Positions 8,429 to 17,445 of a stretch of DNA of 30,301 bases are shown here, one piece after another. The stretch's first letter is position 1. Each line of letters starts with the position of its first letter. The position numbers and the translations under genes are program-made. The notes beneath the pieces were generated by a model, which saw only the letters and a list, made by a program, of their open reading frames with translations, searched no databases and had not been told where the DNA came from. This DNA is from Bacteroidia bacterium (GTDB lineage Bacteria; Bacteroidota; Bacteroidia; Bacteroidales; CAJPTX01): NCBI GenBank assembly GCA_905373625.1, contig CAJPTS010000002.1, forward strand, positions 1 through 30,301, given 5' to 3'.

Positions 8429-8926
8429 CAATACTGTACTCTCGCTGCCAAGACTAAAAAATAGTTCGACTACACTGGTCGGGGCGCAGTACTCGCGGAG
8501 TTGTACAATTCTCAGGAGAAGTAATAAACAAAATTCTGTTCCCGTTCTGAGCAGAGATTGCATCTTACACTGTTCCGTAAAGAAGGATTTTTTACACACG
8601 GGTATCGTCTTATTTGTGGAGGCATGGCTCTGCTAGAGACGCCTGTAAAGAACCAAAAGTTATCTTCTTTTTTCGTCCCTTTTCCCGTTTTTTATGATAC
8701 TCCTGTAGATACACACGTCTCTTACTGAATTATTTGATTCACAAGTTATATACAAGCCCAACACAGCTACAACTCTTGTTTGAGCATACCTATGCGGAAC
8801 TTATGAACAATAATGCCTGTTCGCCAGATCGCCCCCCGTCAGTGGATTAATACGCTAATCCCTATCTTTGCCTAAGATCTCAGTGCAGAGTCGTGTGGCT
8901 GGGAACGAATCTAATATCGACGTAGT
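8429..8926. other. Gene-free spacer before parA
   Basis: About 500 bases without a convincing gene. The longest + reading frame (8346-8636) mostly overlaps the methyltransferase in another frame and resembles nothing known. A probable promoter motif for parA is at 8863-8870. I see no tRNA, tmRNA or SRP RNA fold, no heptamer array and no parS-like CACGTG site. An eroded gene or a small RNA remains possible. Confidence 0.4.
8863..8870 (+). promoter_or_regulatory. Bacteroidetes-type -7 element for parA (TATCTTTG)
   Basis: Perfect TAnnTTTG match 56 bases before the parA ATG, with no clear TTG at the -33 distance. It would start the long parA-to-MBOAT cluster with a leader of roughly 50 bases. 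Confidence 0.6.
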
Positions 8927-9706
8927 ATGGCGAAAGTAATTCCTATCGCAAACCAAAAGGGAGGAGTAGGTAAAACCACTACCGCAATAAACTTGTCCGC
9001 GTGCCTAGCCGTAGAAGGAAAGCGCGTCCTCCTCATAGATGCAGATCCGCAGGCCAATTCCACCTCGGGATTGGGTATTTCTACAGAACGACAAGGGCTC
9101 TACGAGTGTATCATCGGCGTGGCTGAGCCGCACGATGTTATAGTACACACGGAGCTCCCAAAACTAGATTTGCTACCGTCTAATGTAAATTTGGTGGGCG
9201 CTGAGCTGGAAATTGTAGACGTAGAGGCGCGTGAGACTATCTTACGTCGGATGATTGCTCCGCTACGTACAGAGTACGATTACATCTTTATAGACTGCTC
9301 TCCGTCTCTCGGTCTCGTCACGCTGAATGCTCTGACTGCCGCAGACTCGGTCATTATTCCTGTGCAGTGCGAATATTTTGCACTCGAAGGGCTGGGAAAA
9401 CTGCTTAACACGATAAAAATTACGGGCGAGCGTTTTAGTCCGCACATAAAGATAGAAGGCTTCTTGTTTACGATGTACGATGCACGTACCAAGCTTGCCA
9501 ACCAAGTGGTGGGGCAGGTGCGACAGCATTTCAAAGACATGGTTTTTGATACCATGATTATTCGCAATGTGCGCCTAAGCGAAGCGCCCAGTCACGGCAA
9601 ACCTGTAATTCTTTACGACGCCACGTCTGCTGGTGCACAGTGTTATACCAATCTGGCACTCGAGCTGATTCGCCGTAATGAAACGGAACAGAAGCCAGTT
9701 CACTAA
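8927..9706 (+). CDS. parA: Chromosome partitioning ATPase ParA (Soj family)
   Basis: ParA forms ATP-dependent dimers on the nucleoid and, with ParB bound at parS, moves replicated origins apart. The 259-residue product starts with the deviant Walker A motif KGGVGKTT (11-18), followed by LLIDADPQAN (Walker A') and FIDCSPSLG (Walker B). There is no N-terminal DNA-binding extension, which is typical of chromosomal Soj-type rather than plasmid P1-type ParA. parB begins 11 bases after its stop. Position in a chromosomal operon with envelope genes also supports a chromosomal role. Confidence 0.97.
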   Translation: MAKVIPIANQKGGVGKTTTAINLSACLAVEGKRVLLIDADPQANSTSGLGISTERQGLYECIIGVAEPHDVIVHTELPKLDLLPSNVNLVGAELEIVDVEARETILRRMIAPLRTEYDYIFIDCSPSLGLVTLNALTAADSVIIPVQCEYFALEGLGKLLNTIKITGERFSPHIKIEGFLFTMYDARTKLANQVVGQVRQHFKDMVFDTMIIRNVRLSEAPSHGKPVILYDATSAGAQCYTNLALELIRRNETEQKPVH

Positions 9707-9717
9707 TCGCAGCTATC

Positions 9718-10638
9718 ATGTCTAAAAAACTTCCACCTCTGGGGCGAGGACTTGATACGATTATGGGGGGATCGAATGCTCAGTATAGCACCCCCGCAGC
9801 CCAGCAAATCGTAGCGGTACGCGAGATCCCTCTTACGCAGATCGAAGTCAATCCTTTCCAACCGCGCACGGAGTTTAGCGAAGAAGAACTTCAGGAGCTT
9901 GCTGACTCCATCGGCAAAATCGGTATCATACAGCCTATTACGGTACGTTCAATAGAGGGGGGACGCTATCAGATAATCTCTGGCGAGCGTCGTTTTCGTG
10001 CCTCCAAGCGTGCGGGTCTGACCAGTATACCCGCATATGTTCGTGAGACAGACGACCAAGGAATGGTGGAAATGGCCTTGGTGGAGAACATCCAACGTTC
10101 TGACCTTAATGCAATAGAAATTGCACTCAGTTTCCAGCGCCTGTTAGAAGAGTGTCACCTCTCACAAGAGGAGCTCTCGCCTCGAGTCGGGAAGAATCGT
10201 GCCACGATCTCAAATTATATGCGCCTTCTGAAACTCCCCGCAGAGGTCCAGCTAAACATCCGTACACGTACCATTTCTATGGGGCATGCCAAGGCAATTC
10301 TTGGGCTTGAAGACCAAGAGCTCCAATTGCAACTGATGCACCGAATACTAGACGAAGGGCTTTCGGTACGAAAAAGTGAAGAGTTGGTGCGCGAGTTAAC
10401 ACAAGAGCAGGACGCAGAAAAAAATACTGAAGTAGCGGCTTCTTCTGATGCGAAGGATGACGCGGCAGCTCTCCAAGGGCTTGGTTACATAGAAGAAATG
10501 CAGACCTCGCTAGAAAAGCGTTATGGTTGGGGAGTGAAAGTAAATGGGAATGAGAAAGGGAGTGGAAAGATTGTCCTTTCCTTCCGTACCGAAGGCGAGA
10601 GAAAGGAATTGATGCGGAAGCTCCTACAAGAGGAGTAA
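9718..10638 (+). CDS. parB: Chromosome partitioning protein ParB (Spo0J family)
   Basis: ParB binds parS, clamps and slides on DNA using CTP, and stimulates ParA. The 306-residue product opens with the usual basic Spo0J-like start (LGRGLDTIMGG). It then has the N-terminal CTP-binding core with GERRFRA (89-95) and ENIQR (123-127), a helix-turn-helix around 148-172 (LSQEELSPRVGKNRATISNY), and a C-terminal part suited to dimerisation. The segment at about 232-252 is low-complexity and acidic and probably a linker. No parS consensus was noticed in the window, so its binding site must lie elsewhere or differ from the common form. Confidence 0.96.
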   Translation: MSKKLPPLGRGLDTIMGGSNAQYSTPAAQQIVAVREIPLTQIEVNPFQPRTEFSEEELQELADSIGKIGIIQPITVRSIEGGRYQIISGERRFRASKRAGLTSIPAYVRETDDQGMVEMALVENIQRSDLNAIEIALSFQRLLEECHLSQEELSPRVGKNRATISNYMRLLKLPAEVQLNIRTRTISMGHAKAILGLEDQELQLQLMHRILDEGLSVRKSEELVRELTQEQDAEKNTEVAASSDAKDDAAALQGLGYIEEMQTSLEKRYGWGVKVNGNEKGSGKIVLSFRTEGERKELMRKLLQEE

Positions 10639-10644
10639 GCGGCG

Positions 10645-11718
10645 ATGATCTATAAGCGCGTTGGGGGGGAAAAAGATACAAGGCAAGACTATGTTCGCAT
10701 AGTTCGTTTCACTTTGTATGCCACGTTTTTTTTTCTACCCCTGTGCTTTGTCTCAGATTTAGCGGCGCAAAATAGTATATCGTCCGCATCTGACACGTTA
10801 CAAATTCAGCCACAAGTACTACCCGACTCGCTGACTTCTCATCAGCCTACTACGATAATAGCGCCTGAGGTTAACAGCGCGCCTACTACCTCCGTTAACG
10901 TAAATACGGTGCTCCTCTCAGTCCCTCAGTCCCGTTTTCGTCGTTTTTGTGATTCGCTTTCTATGACCACCGTGGCACTCTCGGCATTGCTAGTGCCTGG
11001 AACGGGACAAATAATCAATGGAGACTATTGGAAAGTGCCTTTCGTAACAGGGGCGGTTGCAGCTTTTACATACGCAAGCATACATTTTCACCAGCGCTAT
11101 ACACAGTTACGCCTCGAACCACTTTCTTTAACCTCTTCTGCACGGCTTGAGGCTGAGAGTCATCGGATCGAGATGCGATCGTTACGCAATGCGAGTATCG
11201 TAGCCGCCGCTGTAAGTTATTCGTTAGGAGTGGCAGATGCTCTTATAAGCCATAGTCGTGATTTTAAGTCGCCTTTTGCCGCTGTTATTTCCAGTGCCTT
11301 GCTCCCAGGCTTAGGTCAGATGTATACGGGCACGTACTGGAAAGTACCGATTATCTATGGCACTGCCATCTATCTCACCTCGAGTTTTATGCGTATGGAT
11401 CTACTTTACCGCCGTTTTGATAAAGCTCTAACCTATTTGCTCGATGGCGATCCTAACACCATAGACGAATTTGAGGGTAAGCGCTCTCGGCAAGATATTC
11501 AGTACTTCCGTGACTACTACCGTAGGTATCGCGATCTGAACCTCTTGGGGCTCTCGCTCCTCTACGTACTAAATGTTATTGATGCCTACGTGGGTGCGCA
11601 TCTTTACTACTGGAATGTTGATTCTGACCTCGCTATGCGTATATACCCTTCGGTTACGCCTCAAGTGGGTGCATACTCGTCGGGTGTGTTAGCGATGAAT
11701 TTTAACCTATCCTTTTAA
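10645..11718 (+). CDS. DUF5683-type membrane protein with duplicated core
   Basis: A 357-residue exported or membrane protein whose place between parB and an MltD-like gene matches the usual position of DUF5683 proteins in Bacteroidales. An N-terminal hydrophobic stretch (21-40) ends in LAAQ, a plausible signal peptidase site before Gln42. Two copies of a hydrophobic motif follow: ALLVPGTGQIINGDYWKVP (114-132) and ALLPGLGQMYTGTYWKVP (218-235), each leading into a predicted membrane helix. A charged, tyrosine-rich region (255-297) precedes a final hydrophobic stretch. No catalytic motif is visible and the molecular function is unknown to me. An AGGAG lies 9 bases before the ATG, six bases after the parB stop, so co-translation with parB is likely. 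Confidence 0.85.
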   Translation: MIYKRVGGEKDTRQDYVRIVRFTLYATFFFLPLCFVSDLAAQNSISSASDTLQIQPQVLPDSLTSHQPTTIIAPEVNSAPTTSVNVNTVLLSVPQSRFRRFCDSLSMTTVALSALLVPGTGQIINGDYWKVPFVTGAVAAFTYASIHFHQRYTQLRLEPLSLTSSARLEAESHRIEMRSLRNASIVAAAVSYSLGVADALISHSRDFKSPFAAVISSALLPGLGQMYTGTYWKVPIIYGTAIYLTSSFMRMDLLYRRFDKALTYLLDGDPNTIDEFEGKRSRQDIQYFRDYYRRYRDLNLLGLSLLYVLNVIDAYVGAHLYYWNVDSDLAMRIYPSVTPQVGAYSSGVLAMNFNLSF

Positions 11719-11722
11719 CGTC

Positions 11723-13012
11723 ATGAACTCCAAAATACGGCAAAGCCTCCTCCTTTTCGCTCTGCTGAGCACGCTGGCTGCTACAGCAGCCCCCACCCAG
11801 AAAAACGTTAGCGAGCCCGTAGACTCTATGCATACCGAATACCTCGAGAATCTCGATAAGATGGTGCATCTGTGGTATGTACGTCAGAACATCGATAGCA
11901 CCGTTCTTGCCGAGACGTTCGATTATGATAGCGCTGTGATTACGCCAGATTGTCCAGACTCGGTGTATATGAAACGGCTGGCAAAGCTGAATACGCTGAT
12001 CGAACTCCCCTTTAATAGTATAGTGCGCAACTACATTAGTGTTTACACGCAACGGAAGCGTGCACAAGTGAGCGTGATGCTCGGGCTAACTGAGTACTAT
12101 TTCCCCATTTTTGAAGAGATACTGGACTCCTACCAGCTCCCCATCGAACTTCGTATTCTCCCCGTAATAGAGTCGGCGTTGAATCCGCGTGCTGTATCGC
12201 GCGTAGGTGCAACGGGACTGTGGCAGTTTATGTATGGTACGGGGCGGCGTTATAACCTCCAAATTGACTCGTACGTAGATGAACGGCGCGACCCGATAGC
12301 AGCGACTCACGCAGCTGCACGTTATCTACGCGATTTGTATGCAATGTATGGCGACTGGACGCTCGTTATTGCCGCGTATAATTGTGGACCAGGCAATGTA
12401 AATAAAGCCATCCGACGCGCTGGTGGAAAACGAGACTACTGGGATATTTACTACTTCCTCCCTCGCGAGACGCGCGGTTATGTACCCGCATTTATTGCGG
12501 CAAATTATGCCATGAATTACGCCACGGAACATAGAATTGCCCCTGTACAACTTACGTTGCCTAAAACCACCGATACGATTGTTGTAAACGGCAAAATGCA
12601 TTTACAACAAGTTTCAGAAGTTCTCAACGTGCCGTTGCAACAATTACGCGACCTCAATCCGCAGTACAAACACGATCTTTTGCCTTCGGCCTCAAGCAAT
12701 ATTATTCGCCTCCCCTTTGAACACGTAGGCGCCTTCATTGACCGTGAAAATGAAATTAGGGGCTATAAGGATTCCGTCTTCCTATCCCCCCAGCGTATAC
12801 GAGAACCATTGCTACAAAAAGAAGTAGCTTATGCCGTACCAGGAAATGGGACTGCTGTTCGTTACAAGGTGCGTCAAGGTGACGTTCTCGGCTCTATTGC
12901 TGCCCGTTACAAAGTAACCGTACAACAGTTAAAGGCGTGGAACGGAATTTCGGGGCACATGATTCGAGTGGGGCAAACGCTGCTCATCTATTCGAACAAG
13001 TCTCACAGTTAG
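11723..13012 (+). CDS. Membrane-bound lytic transglycosylase, MltD-like, with LysM domains
   Basis: This enzyme should cleave peptidoglycan between MurNAc and GlcNAc, leaving 1,6-anhydro ends. The 429-residue product has a signal peptide (1-22), then an SLT lysozyme-like domain. Its catalytic glutamate is Glu150 in LPVIESALNP, followed by GATGLWQFM and AAYNCGPGNV, all classic family-1 transglycosylase motifs. Two LysM-type cell-wall binding modules follow: a divergent one around 291-332 and a clear one at the C terminus (YKVRQGDVLGSIAARYKVT). It follows the DUF5683 gene by four bases. E. coli MltD is a lipoprotein; no lipobox is seen here, so the protein is probably periplasmic. Confidence 0.93.
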   Translation: MNSKIRQSLLLFALLSTLAATAAPTQKNVSEPVDSMHTEYLENLDKMVHLWYVRQNIDSTVLAETFDYDSAVITPDCPDSVYMKRLAKLNTLIELPFNSIVRNYISVYTQRKRAQVSVMLGLTEYYFPIFEEILDSYQLPIELRILPVIESALNPRAVSRVGATGLWQFMYGTGRRYNLQIDSYVDERRDPIAATHAAARYLRDLYAMYGDWTLVIAAYNCGPGNVNKAIRRAGGKRDYWDIYYFLPRETRGYVPAFIAANYAMNYATEHRIAPVQLTLPKTTDTIVVNGKMHLQQVSEVLNVPLQQLRDLNPQYKHDLLPSASSNIIRLPFEHVGAFIDRENEIRGYKDSVFLSPQRIREPLLQKEVAYAVPGNGTAVRYKVRQGDVLGSIAARYKVTVQQLKAWNGISGHMIRVGQTLLIYSNKSHS

Positions 13013-13034
13013 CCTAAGACACACACTTATTCCT

Positions 13035-13043
13035 AAAAAGGAG
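13035..13043 (+). promoter_or_regulatory. Ribosome binding site of the first SGNH gene
   Basis: AAAAAGGAG ends 11 bases before the ATG at 13055. It is one of the few strong Shine-Dalgarno-like sites in the window and supports this start. Confidence 0.45.
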
Positions 13044-13054
13044 AACGAGAGCAA

Positions 13055-14626
13055 ATGGTCTTTCGTAGAGCGTTGCTGTTTTTATTTTCCGTGCTGTTAG
13101 CATTGTACCTATTTGTAATTCTGAATGAGCAAGTAACTGGAGGCTTAGCGCTGAGCGAATTTTGGGTTCCACGTCGATCGCAACTACCAGGACTCGCTGC
13201 GCCCGATACTACGGCACGTTTGCAACTTAATGACTCGATACTCGAGCAGCTTGCCATCGTAGATGCGCTTGCCGAACAGATGGGCAATGAAACAGCTGAT
13301 TTGCCGACTAGCGAAGCAAATGCCACAAAGCCTTCTGCGGCAACAGATGGTAACGGTGTGTCAAAACAAGCATCAGATGCGGAGACTCCTAACCAAACCT
13401 CTGAGCCAGTAAAGGCTACAACAGAGAAGCAACGAGTTCTCCCCGTACAGATGATTGAGTTTGGCGAAGAGGGGTATGAGCAACTAGAGCGCTTCAACGA
13501 GCATCTGCGTAACGTGACCTCCACGGGGGCAGAGGTGCGCATTCTACACTTCGGAGATTCTCAAATTGAAGGCGATAGAGTCTCCTCGTATTTACGCACA
13601 CGTTTGCAAAAAGAATTCGGTGGAGCAGGCGTTGGTCTTGTCTCCCCAGTTCCCCCCACTTATCCGCCCTATGGGCTTACGATATCACCTTCGCGCGACT
13701 GGACTTTCTATTCTATCATGCCCGCGCATCGTCGCAAAAAAACGCTTTCGTACGGGATTATCGGGAGCGTAAGCCAGTTTAAGACTTACGGTGCTTTAGC
13801 CGATACGACGAAAGTCTCGGCAGAAGTGAAAGTAAAGCGAAATCTGAAAGCTGGACGCGGCATGCAATTTACGCGTTGCAATGTACTATTTTCCGCCCCT
13901 CTGGCCTCCTGCCGTATAGGAGTCCTCGTAAATGATTCGGTAGAATCTTATAATACCTATGCAGCCTCCGATGTATTACAACGTGCTATACTACCCATTC
14001 CTGCCGATGCGGCAAAGTTTGTTTTACAATTCACGTCGGTAGAGACCCCCAATATTTACGGTATCTCCTACGAGACGGGGCACGGCATACAGGTGGATAA
14101 TGTCCCCTTACGTGGGAGTGGCGGTACAGACTTCAGCGCTATATCAGATTCCATGCTTATGCAAGTGCATGAGCTTCTAGCCCCCAAGTTAGTACTCTTA
14201 CAGTTCGGTGTCAATGTTGTACCATCGGAGTTATCGAGCTATGCGCATTATAGCCGCCAATTACAAGAGAACATACTCCGCCTAAAGCAACTCCTACCGT
14301 CGGCCGCATTTGTTCTGATCGGCGTAAGTGATATGGGGCGGAAGGATGAAGAGAGCTTTCATTCGTACTCAAACATAGGATTGGTGCGCAATGCACAACG
14401 AAAAGCCGCCCTAGGGGCTGGCATAGCCTTTTGGGATAGTTATGCGGCGATGGGAGGCGTAAACTCCATTATTCGTTGGGTTAATGCTCACCCGCCTCTT
14501 GCTACGAATGATTATGTACACTTTACGCCTCGCGGAGCACGTTATCTGGCCGAACTGTTCTGTACGGCACTTTTAGACGTCTATAACAACCCCGAATCCT
14601 ATAGAAAAAATATTACCGAGAAGTAG
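13055..14626 (+). CDS. SGNH/GDSL-family hydrolase, membrane-anchored (first of pair)
   Basis: A 523-residue protein with an N-terminal membrane helix (about 5-23), a Ser/Thr/Glu-rich linker (about 70-130) and an SGNH hydrolase domain. Conserved blocks are visible: FGDSQIEGD with nucleophile Ser169, the G-x-N block at 385-387 (FGVN), and D-Y-V-H with Asp486 and His489. The family includes esterases and acetyltransferases acting on sugars and peptidoglycan. The next gene is a second SGNH protein starting one base after this stop, and the third is an MBOAT acyltransferase. By analogy with PatA/PatB and AlgI-type systems, this protein probably receives or transfers an acyl group onto an envelope glycan; the substrate is inferred, not seen. 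The large insert between block I and block III is unlike minimal GDSL lipases. Confidence 0.85.
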   Translation: MVFRRALLFLFSVLLALYLFVILNEQVTGGLALSEFWVPRRSQLPGLAAPDTTARLQLNDSILEQLAIVDALAEQMGNETADLPTSEANATKPSAATDGNGVSKQASDAETPNQTSEPVKATTEKQRVLPVQMIEFGEEGYEQLERFNEHLRNVTSTGAEVRILHFGDSQIEGDRVSSYLRTRLQKEFGGAGVGLVSPVPPTYPPYGLTISPSRDWTFYSIMPAHRRKKTLSYGIIGSVSQFKTYGALADTTKVSAEVKVKRNLKAGRGMQFTRCNVLFSAPLASCRIGVLVNDSVESYNTYAASDVLQRAILPIPADAAKFVLQFTSVETPNIYGISYETGHGIQVDNVPLRGSGGTDFSAISDSMLMQVHELLAPKLVLLQFGVNVVPSELSSYAHYSRQLQENILRLKQLLPSAAFVLIGVSDMGRKDEESFHSYSNIGLVRNAQRKAALGAGIAFWDSYAAMGGVNSIIRWVNAHPPLATNDYVHFTPRGARYLAELFCTALLDVYNNPESYRKNITEK

Positions 14627-14627
14627 G

Positions 14628-15860
14628 ATGCCAAGGCTGACTTATGCAAAATATTTCTTCTGTTGTATCCTTTCATGCGTTGTAGTCGTGGCATTTGCAC
14701 AAGCAAGTGAAGACTGCACGGAATGGGATGACCTCTACTTGAACAACTTGGCACAGGCGTGGCCAGACAATACAATCGAAAATGCGGGGCGTCCCTTGCC
14801 TTGGAATCCGAAGGGCGGTGAGCGCCTGACAGTTTTACAAATTGGCGATTCGCATATACAGGGTGACATCTCGGTCTGTGCCACACGATCTTACCTAGTG
14901 CAGCAATTCAATATTACGCCCCCCGCTCGTGGTTTTGTTTTCCCCTACGGAGTAGTACGCACTAATGAACCGCTTGACGTGCGTTCTACAGGCTCGAACC
15001 GAAAAGGTTGGTCACCGACACTAAGCACAAAGATCCGTACGCCGCAAGCGTTGGGCTTAGCCTCATCTGCCATAGAGGCTAAAAACGCCAAATCTACCCT
15101 TAATCTGCGCTTTCACCCCGAGCGTGGTAATACTGCCCTGCCTAACCAAGTATCGATACTTTATGCCCCCTCAGAGAACGTTCCGATGCCGCTTCTCAAC
15201 GGTACGGAGCCTGCAACCATAGATACGACACGTGGAGTAGCCACCTTCCAATTCGCCGAACCGCCCTCAAAGCTAGATTTAACGCTCAGACGGAATGCTA
15301 GTAACGAGTCGCCCTTCCGCCTCTTTGGTTTTGTGTTTGATAACGAAGCCTCGCCTCTGATGTACCATGCAGCTGGTCTTAATGGCGCTGACGTTAATTC
15401 CTTTCTCCGTAATACTGCACTACCACTGGAGCTAGAAATTCTTGACCCAAAGATGATAATAGTCTCATTGGGTACAAATGATGCGTACAACCTGAACTTT
15501 GATCCGTTACAGTTTGCTAACAACCTGCGGACTCTTGTACAACAGATACGTAGCTCCTGCCCCAAGGCATTTATCATTCTTACAACGCCGAATGATCACC
15601 TTCTGCGCAACAAGGAGCTCAATCCGCGCGTGGACGCAGCCTCGGAGGTGATCCGAAATGTGGCCATGGAACAAGAAGTGGGACTCTGGGACTTTAATCG
15701 TATAATGGGCGGATCGGGTAGCATATACTCGTGGAACAATTATGGACTCACGGCCAAAGACTGTCTGCATCTCTCACCACAGGGATATCGCTTACAAGGT
15801 AAACTCTTGGGGGTCGCGCTGTATCGTTATCTAACAAATAATAAACGTGGCAAGAAGTAA
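14628..15860 (+). CDS. SGNH/GDSL-family hydrolase, exported (second of pair)
   Basis: A 410-residue protein with a signal peptide ending AFAQ, so cleavage before Gln is likely. The SGNH blocks are IGDSHIQGD (Ser75), GTND (282-285) and D-C-L-H (Asp378, His381). It shares layout and several short stretches with the preceding protein, such as the GDSxIxGD start and the closing G-S-I / N-S-I region before D-x-x-H, which suggests an old duplication. The start lies one base after the upstream stop, and the stop codon's last A is also the first base of the MBOAT start (TAATG). This tight coupling implies the three proteins are made in fixed proportion and act together, probably in O-acylation of an extracytoplasmic polymer. 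Confidence 0.85.
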   Translation: MPRLTYAKYFFCCILSCVVVVAFAQASEDCTEWDDLYLNNLAQAWPDNTIENAGRPLPWNPKGGERLTVLQIGDSHIQGDISVCATRSYLVQQFNITPPARGFVFPYGVVRTNEPLDVRSTGSNRKGWSPTLSTKIRTPQALGLASSAIEAKNAKSTLNLRFHPERGNTALPNQVSILYAPSENVPMPLLNGTEPATIDTTRGVATFQFAEPPSKLDLTLRRNASNESPFRLFGFVFDNEASPLMYHAAGLNGADVNSFLRNTALPLELEILDPKMIIVSLGTNDAYNLNFDPLQFANNLRTLVQQIRSSCPKAFIILTTPNDHLLRNKELNPRVDAASEVIRNVAMEQEVGLWDFNRIMGGSGSIYSWNNYGLTAKDCLHLSPQGYRLQGKLLGVALYRYLTNNKRGKK

Positions 15861-17389
15861 TGGACATTCCTTCCATCTGGGAGCGCATAGCAGATTTTTT
15901 AAGCTACAACAATCTCCATCCCTTACTCTTTACCCACGTAGAGTTTTGGCTCTTCTTTTTAATCCTCGGAATTGGCTTAGTCTTTGTCGATAAGCGCAAT
16001 ACCCTCCGTGTGCTCTATCTTTTTGCCTTTAGTCTGCTCTTTTACTACAAGAGTTGTGGGCTCTTTTTTTTGCTCATCCTGTTGTCCATCGCATTCAACT
16101 ACCTCACGGGACGTCTTCTGGGGCATTACAAAAAGCATCGGACGCGGAAGGCTATACTTAGTATTGCGGTAGGGCTTAATCTCCTTCTGCTTGCGTACTT
16201 TAAGTACTCGATCTTCTTTGTTGATAGTATAAACAACCTTTTCGATACCACCATTAAACATACGAACGTCTTTGCCGAATTCCTTGGCTGGTTACTACGC
16301 AATCCCTCTTCGGTGACCATGGTACTCCTCCCCGTGGGTATTAGCTTCTATACCTTCCAAGCCATCAGTTACGTGGTAGACGTATATCGAGGCGAAATTG
16401 CGCCTTTGCGACGGATAGTAGATTTTGGCTTTTATCTTTCCTTTTTCCCGCAGCTCATAGCAGGACCAATTGTTCGTGCTTCGGAATTCATCCCGCAAAT
16501 ACATAGCCCCTACCAGTTAAATTCTCGCGAGGCGTCGCACGCCCTCTTCCTAATCTTAATCGGGTTGTTTAAGAAAATTATTCTGTCAGATTATCTGGCT
16601 CTTAATCTTGTAGACCGCGTTTTTGGCAATCCTACGGCTTATTCGGGCGTAGAGAATCTAATGGCCTCGTACGGTTACACGCTTCAGATTTATTGTGACT
16701 TCTCGGGTTATACTGACATCGCCATTGGTATTGCCCTACTGTTGGGATACCGCCTCTCGATCAATTTCAACTTCCCTTATAAAGCCTCCAGTATCACAGA
16801 TTTTTGGCGTCGTTGGCATATCTCACTCTCCTCGTGGCTTAGAGATTATCTCTATATCCCGTTGGGAGGAAATCGGCACGGTCGCCTTGTCATGTGGAGC
16901 AGTCTAATGCTCACTATGCTCTTGGGCGGTTTGTGGCATGGCGCTAATTGGACGTTTGTCTTCTGGGGTGGCGCGCACGGCTTAGGACTTGTGGTCAGCA
17001 AGATGATAGATCGGCTGCCCAAGTGGTTTCTAGCCAACCCCACGGTGATAATCTTGCGGAAGGTACTCTGCTTCCATTACGTGGTCTTCTTGTGGATATT
17101 CTTCCGCTCTAGTAATTTTGATCAGGCGTTGCAAGTACTAGAGCAGATCTGTATGGCGTTTGATGTGCGCCATGTACTAGAATTTGTGTCGGGATATTGG
17201 GCTGTCAGCATCCTTCTCCTTGTTGGGTATTTTTTACACTGGATGCCCTCTCAGTGGGTGGAGCGCATACGCGGCGCGTTTATCTCTGTGCACTGGGGGT
17301 GGAAATTTGCTGTAACGCTTCTCATTGCACTCGTTATTTTGCGCGTACAAACCGCCGATTTGCAACCATTTATCTATTTTGATTTCTAA
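15860..17389 (+). CDS. MBOAT-family O-acyltransferase (AlgI/DltB/PatA-like)
   Basis: A 509-residue polytopic membrane protein with many hydrophobic segments from residue 20 onward. The MBOAT core is clear: a conserved DFWRRWHISLSSWLRDY segment (314-330), a Y-I-P-L-G-G-N-R turn, and the invariant histidine His360 in GGLWHGANWTF. Proteins of this family carry acyl groups, often acetyl, across the membrane for transfer to alginate, teichoic acid or peptidoglycan. Here it is translationally coupled to two SGNH proteins that may complete the transfer outside. No alginate polymerase genes are present nearby. The co-clustered lytic transglycosylase makes peptidoglycan one candidate substrate; a surface polysaccharide is the main alternative. 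Confidence 0.93.
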   Translation: MDIPSIWERIADFLSYNNLHPLLFTHVEFWLFFLILGIGLVFVDKRNTLRVLYLFAFSLLFYYKSCGLFFLLILLSIAFNYLTGRLLGHYKKHRTRKAILSIAVGLNLLLLAYFKYSIFFVDSINNLFDTTIKHTNVFAEFLGWLLRNPSSVTMVLLPVGISFYTFQAISYVVDVYRGEIAPLRRIVDFGFYLSFFPQLIAGPIVRASEFIPQIHSPYQLNSREASHALFLILIGLFKKIILSDYLALNLVDRVFGNPTAYSGVENLMASYGYTLQIYCDFSGYTDIAIGIALLLGYRLSINFNFPYKASSITDFWRRWHISLSSWLRDYLYIPLGGNRHGRLVMWSSLMLTMLLGGLWHGANWTFVFWGGAHGLGLVVSKMIDRLPKWFLANPTVIILRKVLCFHYVVFLWIFFRSSNFDQALQVLEQICMAFDVRHVLEFVSGYWAVSILLLVGYFLHWMPSQWVERIRGAFISVHWGWKFAVTLLIALVILRVQTADLQPFIYFDF

Positions 17390-17445
17390 AAATACAACAT
17401 TTCTGTCCTTTTGCAGTTTTTACGTCTAAACAGTTCACTATTAAG

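Noticed and set aside
8346..8636. 96-residue + ORF
   Set aside because: It overlaps the methyltransferase in another frame, has no family resemblance and no credible start signal.
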